A DNA stretch of 35,654 nt from JAGTVB01 sp964624765 (lineage in GTDB: Bacteria; Pseudomonadota; Gammaproteobacteria; HK1): the NCBI GenBank assembly GCA_964624765.1, contig CAZUZO010000014.1, forward strand, positions 1-35,654, read 5' to 3'. The notes beneath the pieces are model-generated. The model had not been told where the DNA came from. It ran no database searches and saw only the letters and a program-made list of their open reading frames with translations. Below, piece after piece: positions 15,980 to 23,346 of this stretch. Both the position numbers and the translations under genes were made by a program. Position 1 is the first letter of the stretch, and each line of letters begins with the position of its first letter.

Positions 15980-17920
15980 TTGAATGATATGGCAAAAAAT
16001 TTGATTCTTTGGGTCGTCATCGCGCTTGTTTTGATGTCGGTCTTCAATAATTTCGGCCCACGGCGGCCAGCGACACAGCAGATCGCGTACTCTCAGTTTA
16101 TCGACGACGTCAAAGGGGGCCGGGTCGAGAAGGTGATGATCGAGGGACGCACTATTCAGGGAGTGCTTCACTCAGGCGAGCGATTTAACACCTATACCCC
16201 GGAAACGGATAATCGTGCGCTGATCGGCGATCTGCTCGATAGTGGGGTGGTGATCGATGCACGACCACCGGAACAGCAGTCGCTGCTGATGCAGATCTTC
16301 ATCTCTTGGTTTCCGATGTTGCTGCTGATAGGGGTATGGATTTTTTTTATGCGGCAAATGCAGGGGGCTGGGGGAGGCCGAGGTGCACTTTCGTTTGGCA
16401 AGAGTCGGGCAAGGTTGCTGGGTGAAGACCAGGTGAAGATTACCTTCGCCGATGTCGCGGGGGTTGAGGAGGCGAAGGAAGACGTCAAGGAACTGGTGGA
16501 TTTTCTGAAGGATCCTGGCAAGTTTCAAAAACTCGGCGGCAAGATTCCGAGGGGTGTCTTGATGGTGGGCGCACCGGGAACCGGTAAGACCTTGCTCGCC
16601 AAAGCCATCGCCGGTGAAGCCAAGGTTCCTTTTTTTACCATTTCAGGTTCTGATTTTGTGGAGATGTTCGTCGGGGTAGGTGCCTCCCGCGTACGGGATA
16701 TGTTTGAGCAAGCCAAAAAACATGCCCCCTGTATCATTTTTATCGATGAGATCGATGCGGTCGGCCGCCATCGTGGAGCCGGCCTTGGGGGTGGCCACGA
16801 TGAGCGAGAGCAGACGTTGAACCAGCTGTTGGTGGAGATGGATGGCTTTGAGGGCAATGAGGGGGTGATCGTCATTGCTGCCACCAACCGCCCCGACGTG
16901 CTCGACCCGGCGTTACTGAGACCGGGACGCTTTGACCGTCAGGTGGTCGTGCCGCTGCCAGATATTCGAGGACGCGAGCACATATTGCGAGTGCACATGC
17001 GCAAGGTTCCGCTGGACGCGGGGGTCAGGCCAGGCATCATTGCACGGGGCACCCCGGGCTTTTCCGGCGCCGATCTGGCCAACCTCGTCAATGAAGCTGC
17101 GTTATTTGCCGCGCGCGCCAATAAACGCACGGTGGACATGGATGATTTTGAGAAGGCCAAAGACAAGATAATGATGGGGGCCGAGCGTAAGTCGATGGTC
17201 ATGAGCGACGAAGAGAAGCGTCTCACGGCGTATCACGAGGCTGGCCACGCCATCGTCGGTCTGCTGGTGCCCTCCCATGACCCAGTCTATAAGGTCACCA
17301 TCATTCCCCGAGGCAGGACGCTTGGGGTGACGATGTTCCTTCCTGAGGAGGATCGCTACAGCTATAGCAAGGAAAGGCTTGAGAGCCAGATTTCGAGTCT
17401 TTTCGGTGGTCGGATCGCAGAGGAGTTGATTTTTGGTCCGGATCGTGTCACGACAGGGGCCAGCAACGATATCCAGCGTGCGACGGACATCGCCCACAAT
17501 ATGGTGACCAAATGGGGGTTATCAGAGCGCCTGGGGCCTCGGGTCTACAGCGAGGAGGAGGGTGAGGTGTTTCTTGGCCATAGCGTCACTAAACACAAGA
17601 TGGTGTCTGACGAGACCGCCCACGTCATCGACGAGGAAGTGCGGCGCATTATCGATCGCAACTATCAACGCGCTGACCGGTTACTGAACGAAAACATGGA
17701 CAAGTTGAACATGATGGCTGAAGCTCTCATGAAGTACGAGACCATCGATACGGAGCAGATACAAGATGTCATGGGCGGTAGGGCCCCGCGGCCTCCGGTC
17801 GGTTGGACCGACCATGGCAGTGCCGAGCAGCACCCGGCGGGCGGGACCCGGGAGCGACATAAAGAGTCCGATGCCAAGCCTTCGGAGGGCAAGATCGTGG
17901 GTCCAGCGAGCCTGCATTAG
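15980..17920 (+). CDS. ftsH: ATP-dependent zinc metalloprotease FtsH
   Basis: FtsH is a membrane-anchored AAA+ protease that degrades misassembled membrane proteins and regulators such as sigma-32 and LpxC. Two membrane segments are visible (about residues 5-22 and 98-120, the latter LLIGVWIFFM). The AAA domain has Walker A GAPGTGKTLLAKA, Walker B IIFIDEIDAVG and the second region of homology ATNRPDVLDPALLRPGRFDR. The zinc site is HEAGH. From the TTG at 15980 it is 646 residues starting MNDMAKNLILWVV; GAGGG nine bases upstream supports this TTG over the ATG at 15989. The C-terminal tail is long and Pro/Gly-rich. Confidence 0.98.
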   Translation: MNDMAKNLILWVVIALVLMSVFNNFGPRRPATQQIAYSQFIDDVKGGRVEKVMIEGRTIQGVLHSGERFNTYTPETDNRALIGDLLDSGVVIDARPPEQQSLLMQIFISWFPMLLLIGVWIFFMRQMQGAGGGRGALSFGKSRARLLGEDQVKITFADVAGVEEAKEDVKELVDFLKDPGKFQKLGGKIPRGVLMVGAPGTGKTLLAKAIAGEAKVPFFTISGSDFVEMFVGVGASRVRDMFEQAKKHAPCIIFIDEIDAVGRHRGAGLGGGHDEREQTLNQLLVEMDGFEGNEGVIVIAATNRPDVLDPALLRPGRFDRQVVVPLPDIRGREHILRVHMRKVPLDAGVRPGIIARGTPGFSGADLANLVNEAALFAARANKRTVDMDDFEKAKDKIMMGAERKSMVMSDEEKRLTAYHEAGHAIVGLLVPSHDPVYKVTIIPRGRTLGVTMFLPEEDRYSYSKERLESQISSLFGGRIAEELIFGPDRVTTGASNDIQRATDIAHNMVTKWGLSERLGPRVYSEEEGEVFLGHSVTKHKMVSDETAHVIDEEVRRIIDRNYQRADRLLNENMDKLNMMAEALMKYETIDTEQIQDVMGGRAPRPPVGWTDHGSAEQHPAGGTRERHKESDAKPSEGKIVGPASLH

Positions 17921-17933
17921 CATAGGCTGAATA

Positions 17934-18794
17934 TTGGACCCGACTTTTTCGGTCACGTCTCTTGGCCAGGTCCTCGACGCGGCGTGGCGGCAGGTTGCCG
18001 GCGCCGCGGTCATGGGCATCCTTAACGTAACCCCCGACTCTTTTTCGGATGGCGGGCGCTTTGTCTCTGCCGCTGCTGCGCTACGCCAGGCTAGGCGCAT
18101 GTACGCCGAAGGCGCGGCCATCATTGACGTTGGGGGTGAGTCGACCCGACCGGGCGCGGCTCTGGTTTCCGTGACTCAGGAGCTGGATCGGGTGCTTCCG
18201 GTCATCGAAGCTATCCGCGCCGAGCTGCCGGTGCTAATCTCCATTGATACCAGCAAACCGGAGGTGATGCGGGCGGCTATAGCGGCGGGCGCGGATATGG
18301 TGAACGATATTCTAGCGCTACGCGCCGAAGGCGCGATCCCTGTCGTGCGCGAGGCCGGTGTGTCGGCTTGCTTAATGCACATGCAAGGCGAGCCGAAGAC
18401 CATGCAATTGGCGCCGGCCTACGGTGATGTGGTGCGGGAGGTCAGGGATTTCCTCGTGGAGCGCGTGGAGGCCTGTGAAGCACAAGGCGTGGCGCGCGAT
18501 CGCCTGGTCATCGATCCCGGCTTTGGCTTTGGGAAGACCCTGGAGCACAACCTGTGTTTGCTCTCGGAGCTGGGTAAATTGGTTGCCTTAGGGCTGCCTG
18601 TCTTGGTGGGGGTTTCACGAAAGTCTATGCTCGGGGCGCTACTTGGTAAACCGGTCGGGGAGCGCCTTTATGGCAGTCTGGCGCTGGCGGTGTGGGCAGG
18701 CCTGAACGGTGCAGCCATACTTCGGGTTCACGATGTTGGACCGACAGTCGAAGCGCTGAAGGTTGTGGCGGCAGTTAAACATCGAACTGAATGA
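17934..18794 (+). CDS. folP: Dihydropteroate synthase
   Basis: FolP condenses para-aminobenzoate with the pterin pyrophosphate in folate synthesis and is the sulfonamide target. The 286-residue TIM-barrel protein carries the expected loops: MGILNVTPDSFSDGG (about residues 27-41), DVGGESTRPGA, VNDILALR, VIDPGFGFGKTLEHN and GVSRKSMLG. It starts with TTG at 17934, 13 bp after ftsH, a weakly supported start but one that gives normal length. The ftsH-folP-glmM order is conserved in gammaproteobacteria. Confidence 0.97.
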   Translation: MDPTFSVTSLGQVLDAAWRQVAGAAVMGILNVTPDSFSDGGRFVSAAAALRQARRMYAEGAAIIDVGGESTRPGAALVSVTQELDRVLPVIEAIRAELPVLISIDTSKPEVMRAAIAAGADMVNDILALRAEGAIPVVREAGVSACLMHMQGEPKTMQLAPAYGDVVREVRDFLVERVEACEAQGVARDRLVIDPGFGFGKTLEHNLCLLSELGKLVALGLPVLVGVSRKSMLGALLGKPVGERLYGSLALAVWAGLNGAAILRVHDVGPTVEALKVVAAVKHRTE

Positions 18795-18873
18795 TATCGG
18801 CGCTAGGATCAACCTAAAATCACAAACGACCGCGAAGGGATTTGTGCCCAGTTTCAGTGAGGAAGAAACGATT

Positions 18874-20223
18874 ATGCAGCAGCGTAAGTACTTCGGTACC
18901 GATGGCATTCGAGGCGAGGTTGGGAAACCTCCCATCACGCCAGAATTCGTCCTAAAGCTCGGCTGGGCGGTGGGGCGCATACTGGCTAAGGGGGGTGAAA
19001 GTCGGGTCTTGATCGGAAAGGATACTCGAATTTCGGGTTACATGTTTGAATCCGCCCTAGAAGCCGGTTTGTCGGCGGCTGGTGTTGATATTCAGTTGCT
19101 AGGTCCGATGCCGACGCCTGCCATCGCTTATCTGACTCAGACTTTACACGCGAGTGCGGGGATCGTGATCAGCGCTTCACATAATCCGTTTTTCGATAAT
19201 GGGATCAAGATCTTCTCAGCTGATGGCGCCAAGCTTCCTGATGAGGTGGAACTGGCGATCGAAGCGGAGATGGAGCGTCCCATGCAGACGGTGAGTTCGC
19301 GGGATCTCGGTAAAGCGGAGCGCGTGCAAGACGCTGGCGGGCGCTACATCGAGTTCTGTAAGAGCACGGTTCCTTTTCGCCTGAGCCTGAAGGGAATGAA
19401 GGTGGTGGTGGACTGTGCTCACGGCGCATCTTATCACGTGGCCCCCAATGTGTTTGATGAATTGGGGGCTGAGGTGGTCCCCATCGGTACCGAGCCCGAT
19501 GGCTTTAACATCAATGATGGCTGCGGGGCCCTGCATCCCGAGGCACTGCAAGAGCGCGTGCAACGCGAAGGCGCCGATGTGGGTGTTGCCCTGGACGGGG
19601 ACGGCGATCGGGTCCTGATGGTCGACCACACGGGCGCGCTGGTCGATGGCGACGAGCTGCTGTTTGTCATCGCGGAAGCGCGTAGGGCTGAGGGGCAACT
19701 CAATGGGGCCGTGGTGGGTACTGTGATGAGTAACCTGGGACTAGAGGAAGCGCTGCATAGCCGGGGCATTGCGCTAAAGCGAGCCAAGGTGGGGGACCGC
19801 TATGTTTTGGAACTGATGAGGGCAGGAGGTTGGACGCTGGGAGGAGAGACCTCCGGGCACATCATCTGCCTGGATCGGCTGACAACCGGTGATGGTATTA
19901 TTGCCGCGTTGCAGGTGCTGGCCGCTTTGCGGCGGTCGAAGAAATCGCTGCATGAGCTCAAGGCAGGCGTCGTGAAGCATCCTCAGGTTTTGGTCAACGT
20001 GCGTGTGCCCAACGGTGTGGATGTGTCCAACCACCCGGCGGTGGAGAGGGCAGTGCATTCGGTGACCTCGCAACTCAATGGGCAAGGACGCGTGTTACTG
20101 AGGGCCTCAGGTACCGAGCCGTTACTGCGAGTCATGGTGGAGGGACGCGACAGTGTCCAGGTGAAGGCCCTAGCGGACCAATTGGCGGGAGAGGTGAGCC
20201 GAGTGCTAGCGGCCCCAGGATGA
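18874..20223 (+). CDS. glmM: Phosphoglucosamine mutase
   Basis: GlmM converts glucosamine-6-phosphate to glucosamine-1-phosphate for UDP-GlcNAc and cell-wall synthesis. The 449-residue protein shows KYFGTDGIRGEVG at the N-terminus, the phosphoserine loop VISASHNPFFDNG with the catalytic Ser at residue 102, the metal-binding DGDGDR motif, the sugar-specificity loop GGETSGHI, and the C-terminal phosphate-binding RASGTEPLLRVMVE. I chose the ATG at 18874 because GAGGAAG precedes it and the protein then begins as usual; an in-frame GTG at 18763 lies inside folP. A family 2 repeat begins 14 bp after the stop. Confidence 0.98.
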   Translation: MQQRKYFGTDGIRGEVGKPPITPEFVLKLGWAVGRILAKGGESRVLIGKDTRISGYMFESALEAGLSAAGVDIQLLGPMPTPAIAYLTQTLHASAGIVISASHNPFFDNGIKIFSADGAKLPDEVELAIEAEMERPMQTVSSRDLGKAERVQDAGGRYIEFCKSTVPFRLSLKGMKVVVDCAHGASYHVAPNVFDELGAEVVPIGTEPDGFNINDGCGALHPEALQERVQREGADVGVALDGDGDRVLMVDHTGALVDGDELLFVIAEARRAEGQLNGAVVGTVMSNLGLEEALHSRGIALKRAKVGDRYVLELMRAGGWTLGGETSGHIICLDRLTTGDGIIAALQVLAALRRSKKSLHELKAGVVKHPQVLVNVRVPNGVDVSNHPAVERAVHSVTSQLNGQGRVLLRASGTEPLLRVMVEGRDSVQVKALADQLAGEVSRVLAAPG

Positions 20224-20237
20224 GCTTTTCGGCGTTC

Positions 20238-20430
20238 GTCATCGTTTCGGCGTTTGATGACTTTTGCCCTGGGGACGGCTGACCCGGGGCCGACAGGGAC
20301 GCCGTGAAGACGTCCCTGTCGGCTTGGATCCGGATCCCCACCGCACACACCCTTGTGCGCCCGGAGTTCGGTTGCCGAAGGCTTGGGGACCGACGGTGTG
20401 CTCCAGGGCAACACTGACGAAACGATGACC
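20238..20430 (+). repeat. Family 2 palindromic MITE-like repeat (about 193 bp)
   Basis: GTCATCGTTTCG at the left end is repeated in inverted form as CGAAACGATGAC at the right end. A second inverted pair, TTGCCCTGG / CCAGGGCAA, lies inside. The right 75 bp recur in inverted orientation at the end of the window. The centre holds a perfect 13-bp hairpin (20289-20323). No coding capacity. The flanking duplication is unclear. Confidence 0.75.
20289..20323 (+). repeat. Perfect 13-bp hairpin inside the family 2 repeat
   Basis: GCCGACAGGGACG (20289-20301) pairs exactly with CGTCCCTGTCGGC (20311-20323) across a 9-nt loop. It lacks a T-run, so an intrinsic terminator is unlikely; it could protect the 3' end of the glmM transcript. 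Confidence 0.7.
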
Positions 20431-20482
20431 ATGGCCAGCTTTTCTGGGCTCGGCGTTTGTCTTGTGTGTGTGGGTGCGTTAA

Positions 20483-20528
20483 GCTTGCAAGCGTCGTTAT
20501 CGAATGGGCCATCGTATCTTGCAAGATA
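20483..20528. promoter_or_regulatory. Paired TTGCAA palindromes upstream of tpiA
   Basis: GCTTGCAAGC (20483-20492) is a perfect 10-bp palindrome and TATCTTGCAAGATA (20515-20528) a perfect 14-bp palindrome. Both share CTTGCAAG, and their centres are 34 bp apart. They lie 23-68 bp before the tpiA start, where a promoter must be. This is suggestive of a dimeric repressor operator pair; the regulator is unknown. Confidence 0.35.
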
Positions 20529-20550
20529 ATAAAATGGAGGGGTTTTCCTA

Positions 20551-21303
20551 ATGCGCCAACCTTTGGTTGCCGGTAACTGGAAGATGAATGGTACGCATGA
20601 GAGCGCGCAGCCGCTCGTCGAAGGCATTATGAGTGGGATGGGGGGGGTGTCTCGCGCGGAGGTTGCGGTTTGCCCACCTTTCGTATACTTGGAATTCGTC
20701 GGGGCGGCGATTCGAGGTACGCGCATTGCCCTAGGTGCACAAAACGTGTCGAAGGAAGATATGGGAGCCTTTACCGGCGAGATTGCGGCCCCGATGCTAA
20801 AAGACCTCGGTTGTCGGTACGTCATCGTCGGACATTCAGAGCGGCGAACGTTGTACGGAGAGGATGATCGGCTGGTGGCTGAAAAGTATGTACGTGCGCG
20901 CAAGGAGGGGCTAACACCGATCCTGTGTGTGGGCGAGTTGCTCGAAGAGCGTGAGGCGGGCGATACCGAGAAGGTGGTGGTTCGGCAGCTGGATGCCGTC
21001 ATTGACCTGGCGGGCGTGGCTTCGTTAGCAGACAGCGTGATCGCCTATGAACCGGTCTGGGCCATTGGAACGGGACGGACCGCTACGCCAGAGCAAGCGC
21101 AGGAAGTGCATGGATTTATTCGCCAACGCATTGCAGCGCAGAGCCAAGAGAGCGCCGAGCGGGTGCGGATCCTCTACGGCGGCAGTGTCAACGCGAAGAA
21201 TGCCGCTGAGCTGTTTAAGATGACAGATATCGACGGCGGGCTCATTGGCGGAGCCTCCCTAAAAGCGGCTGATTTTCTCACTATCTGTCAGGCGGCCAAT
21301 TAG
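20551..21303 (+). CDS. tpiA: Triosephosphate isomerase
   Basis: TpiA interconverts dihydroxyacetone phosphate and glyceraldehyde-3-phosphate in glycolysis and gluconeogenesis. The 250-residue protein has all catalytic residues: K11 in GNWKMNGT, H95 in VIVGHSERR, and E167 in AYEPVWAIGTGRTAT, as well as the phosphate-binding LYGGSVNAKNA and GGLIGGASL. The ATG at 20551 follows GGAGGGG. The gene is followed four bases later by secG, a conserved pair, so the two are co-transcribed. Confidence 0.99.
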   Translation: MRQPLVAGNWKMNGTHESAQPLVEGIMSGMGGVSRAEVAVCPPFVYLEFVGAAIRGTRIALGAQNVSKEDMGAFTGEIAAPMLKDLGCRYVIVGHSERRTLYGEDDRLVAEKYVRARKEGLTPILCVGELLEEREAGDTEKVVVRQLDAVIDLAGVASLADSVIAYEPVWAIGTGRTATPEQAQEVHGFIRQRIAAQSQESAERVRILYGGSVNAKNAAELFKMTDIDGGLIGGASLKAADFLTICQAAN

Positions 21304-21307
21304 TTTC

Positions 21308-21742
21308 ATGGCGAGCGTGCTCCTTGTCGTGCAGGTTTTGGCAGCCTGCGGCCTCATTGCGCTGGTGCTGTTGCAGCATGGCAAGGGAGCTGATGCGGGG
21401 GCAGCTTTCGGCAGCGGCACCTCCGGGTCGATGTTCGGAAGCCGCGGGCCGGCGTCGTTCTTGAGCCGCTCGACCGCGGTGTTGGCGCTGATATTCTTCG
21501 TGAACAGCTTAGCACTGTCCTATTTGGCCGCCCACTCCAGGACACCCGCGAGCGTGGTCGAGCAGTTCCAGGAACCTCGAAGGCCGGAACCGGTATCCAC
21601 ACCAAGCCCCGGCGATGTACCAACGCTGCCGCGATCGGCGGTACCGGAAGGGTCCGAAAACCCTGAGCCGAGCGGCGGACAGCGCTCCGATGTACCCCGG
21701 CTTCCCGACGACACGCCTGTGTCGAGGCCTGAGAGGTTGTGA
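21308..21742 (+). CDS. secG: Protein-export membrane protein SecG
   Basis: SecG is the small non-essential subunit of the SecYEG translocon. The 144-residue protein has two membrane segments (about residues 4-22 and 55-72) separated by the typical GKGADAGAAFGSGTSGSMFGSRG loop, and a Pro/Ser/Glu-rich cytoplasmic tail. Its last codons, including the TGA stop at 21740-21742, lie inside the left terminal repeat of the family 1 element copy C. Removing the element and one TGA restores CCT GAG TAG, so the ancestral protein ended two residues earlier. The secG-tRNA-Leu order is common in gammaproteobacteria. Confidence 0.96.
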   Translation: MASVLLVVQVLAACGLIALVLLQHGKGADAGAAFGSGTSGSMFGSRGPASFLSRSTAVLALIFFVNSLALSYLAAHSRTPASVVEQFQEPRRPEPVSTPSPGDVPTLPRSAVPEGSENPEPSGGQRSDVPRLPDDTPVSRPERL

Positions 21743-21873
21743 AAAAACCGTCGCGAGCGGCCCGAGAGCCAGGCGGACGGCGCCAAGCCGCGAGACATAT
21801 CAGATAGATACGCAAGGAGCGAGCACCGCCCAACGCCGCTGTCGGGTCGTGTAGCAGGTTTTTTCACAACCTC
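21733..21873 (+). mobile_element. Family 1 MITE-like element, copy C (141 bp)
   Basis: The element has perfect 17-bp terminal inverted repeats, GAGGTTGTGAAAAAACC and GGTTTTTTCACAACCTC. TGA flanks it on both sides (21730-21732 and 21874-21876). The length is identical to copies A and B. It is inserted in the last codons of secG in the sense orientation. No coding capacity. Confidence 0.92.
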
Positions 21874-21935
21874 TGAGTAGACAGGGGTTTTTGATTGCCC
21901 ATAGAGTGCTGACGGGCGCCAAAAGTAGTGCTCTT

Positions 21936-22020
21936 GCCGATGTGGTGGAATTGGTAGACACGCTGTCTTGAGGGGGCAGTGGCGCGAGCCGTGCCGGTTC
22001 GAGTCCGGCCATCGGCACCA
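21936..22020 (+). tRNA. tRNA-Leu (anticodon GAG)
   Basis: The 85-nt sequence folds as a class II tRNA. The acceptor arms GCCGATG / CATCGGC pair perfectly and are followed by the encoded ACCA. The D-arm has TGGTGGAATTGGTAGACA as in leucine tRNAs. The anticodon stem CTGTC/GGCAG encloses TTGAGGG, giving anticodon GAG for CUC/CUU codons. A short variable arm and the T-loop GGTTCGAGTCC follow. Confidence 0.97.
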
Positions 22021-22066
22021 TTATCCATGGCCAGATCGCCGCTGGAGGCGTGTCGGCGAGCCTAGC

Positions 22067-22110
22067 TCTTAATAATAACTATATGATTATAAATTCGATT
22101 TTACTTTCCC
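22067..22110. other. AT-rich tract upstream of the nuo promoter
   Basis: A stretch of about 44 bp dominated by A and T runs immediately upstream of the nuo -35 box, in contrast to its GC-rich surroundings. It could act as an UP element or a site for nucleoid proteins. Confidence 0.4.
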
Positions 22111-22114
22111 CAAC

Positions 22115-22143
22115 TTGACAACCCGCCCTGTCTAGCCTATCGT
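22115..22143 (+). promoter_or_regulatory. Sigma-70 type promoter of the nuo operon
   Basis: A perfect TTGACA (22115-22120), a 17-bp spacer and TATCGT (22138-22143, four of six) lie between the tRNA and nuoA. The transcript would have a leader of roughly 100 nt. Confidence 0.7.
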
Positions 22144-22249
22144 GCCTTGGCTCTCTCGCCGCCTGCTCCAGTCGGGGAGCGTCGGTCAGCCCACGTTAGC
22201 AGGCATCTACAGAAGCTTGGGTCCCGCGTAATCAGGGTGGGGGTTCTTC

Positions 22250-22606
22250 GTGCTCGAGAACTACATTCCGATACTGATCTTTATCGTCGTTGGGCTACTG
22301 TTCGGCGTGGTCCTCATTGCGGCCGGTGCAGTGCTGGGTCCCCACCGACCGGACAGCGCGAAGCTGTCTCCCTATGAGTGTGGATTCGAAGCCTTTGAGG
22401 ACTCGCGCATGAAGTTCGATGTGCGCTTCTACCTCGTAGCCATCCTATTCATTATTTTCGACTTAGAGATTGCGTTTTTATTCCCGTGGGCGGTGGCCCT
22501 GGACCGGATCGGCCTGTTCGGTTTCATGGCGATGCTTCTATTCCTCGCGATATTGGTGGTCGGCTTCCTTTACGAATGGAAGAAAGGTGCCTTGGAGTGG
22601 GAATAG
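22250..22606 (+). CDS. nuoA: NADH-quinone oxidoreductase subunit A
   Basis: NuoA is a small membrane subunit of respiratory complex I, which couples NADH oxidation by quinone to proton pumping. The 118-residue protein has three membrane helices (about residues 6-28, 62-82, 88-108) and the conserved loop LSPYECGFEAFEDSRMKFDVRFYLVAILFIIFDLE region with the functionally important acidic residues. It starts with GTG at 22250 after a GGTGGGGG Shine-Dalgarno stretch. It is followed directly by nuoC (TAGTG overlap) instead of the expected nuoB. Confidence 0.97.
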   Translation: MLENYIPILIFIVVGLLFGVVLIAAGAVLGPHRPDSAKLSPYECGFEAFEDSRMKFDVRFYLVAILFIIFDLEIAFLFPWAVALDRIGLFGFMAMLLFLAILVVGFLYEWKKGALEWE

Positions 22607-23346
22607 TGGATGCCAGTCACCTCGGGAGCCAACCAAACGTGGCAGGCGCCGAACGGACGGTTGCTGAGGCGCTGGCCGGAGCGCTCCAGGCGCGCTTTGC
22701 GGACAAGATTACCCAATGTGTGACCGCGCTTGGCGAGGTCACATTGGAGCTGCCTGCCCAGCATCTTATTCGCGTTTGTCGAGCGCTTCGGGACGAACCG
22801 GAATTTGCTTTCAAACAACTGGTCGATCTCTGTGGTGTAGACTACTTGAGCTACGGGCGTTTCGACTGGGAGACGAGCGAGACGGCTACCGTAGCCGGTT
22901 TCTCGAGAGGGGTGGAAAAGGAGTCGCACACGGCGCGCACTTGGGAGCACACACGCTTTGCCGTGGTATACCACCTGCTGTCTCATTCCTTGAATCAGCG
23001 CCTCCGGTTGCGGGTATATGCCGAGGGGGATCCGCCGAAACTGCCGTCGGTGCTGGATATCTGGAATGGGGCCGATTGGTACGAGAGAGAGGCCTTCGAT
23101 CTGTTTGGCATTCTCTTCGAAGGGCATCCCGATCTTCGTCGGCTATTGACCGATTACGGCTTTATCGGTCACCCGTTCCGTAAGGATTTTCCGCTCATCG
23201 GTCGCGTCGAAGTGCGTTACGACCCCGAGAAACGTCGGGTCGTCTATGAGCCCGTCTCTATCGAGCCACGGACCTTGGTACCAAGGGTGATCCGTTCCGA
23301 ACGTCAGCCCCAGCAGCCCATGTCCGAGGATCCCGGCGATGCCTGA
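22606..23346 (+). CDS. nuoC: NADH-quinone oxidoreductase subunit C
   Basis: NuoC is a peripheral-arm subunit of complex I that packs against NuoD and NuoB. The 246-residue protein has the family signature YEREAFDLFGILFEGHPDLRRLLTDYGFIGHPFRKDFPL (two parts, about residues 155-195) and the upstream FAVVYHLLSHSLNQRLRLRV strand region. The chosen GTG at 22606 overlaps the nuoA stop and follows GGAG by eight bases. A GTG at 22597 in the same frame, preceded by AAAGGTG, would give MGIVDAS; MGI(E/V) is how NuoB proteins often start (see findings). The 3' end overlaps nuoD by eight bases. Confidence 0.95.
   Translation: MDASHLGSQPNVAGAERTVAEALAGALQARFADKITQCVTALGEVTLELPAQHLIRVCRALRDEPEFAFKQLVDLCGVDYLSYGRFDWETSETATVAGFSRGVEKESHTARTWEHTRFAVVYHLLSHSLNQRLRLRVYAEGDPPKLPSVLDIWNGADWYEREAFDLFGILFEGHPDLRRLLTDYGFIGHPFRKDFPLIGRVEVRYDPEKRRVVYEPVSIEPRTLVPRVIRSERQPQQPMSEDPGDA

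Larger units (their letters stand above)
20224..20550. other. Intergenic region glmM-tpiA
   Basis: The 327-bp gap is filled by the family 2 repeat (20238-20430) and by two palindromic TTGCAA sites (20483-20528) just before tpiA. No open reading frame here looks like a gene. A GGAGGGG ribosome-binding site (20536-20542) precedes the tpiA ATG. Confidence 0.6.

Noticed and set aside
15774..15983. A 69-codon ORF before ftsH
   Set aside because: No homology recognised, a weak non-ATG start, and it overlaps the ftsH start; the region is more likely the ftsH promoter.
20200..20212. GAGTGCTAG inside glmM and GAGTGCTGA near 21905, resembling CIRCE half-sites
   Set aside because: Each is a lone half-site without the inverted partner TTAGCACTC at nine bases, and neither is near a heat-shock gene.
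19983..21002. Antisense ORF of 339 codons across glmM, the family 2 repeat and tpiA
   Set aside because: It is a chance open frame that spans two certain genes and a repeat; the translation is low-complexity and unlike any known protein.
21740..21880. Antisense ORFs crossing the three 141-bp elements with similar peptides
   Set aside because: The shared peptide arises only because the repeat sequence is the same; frames run into flanking genes and have no gene-like start.
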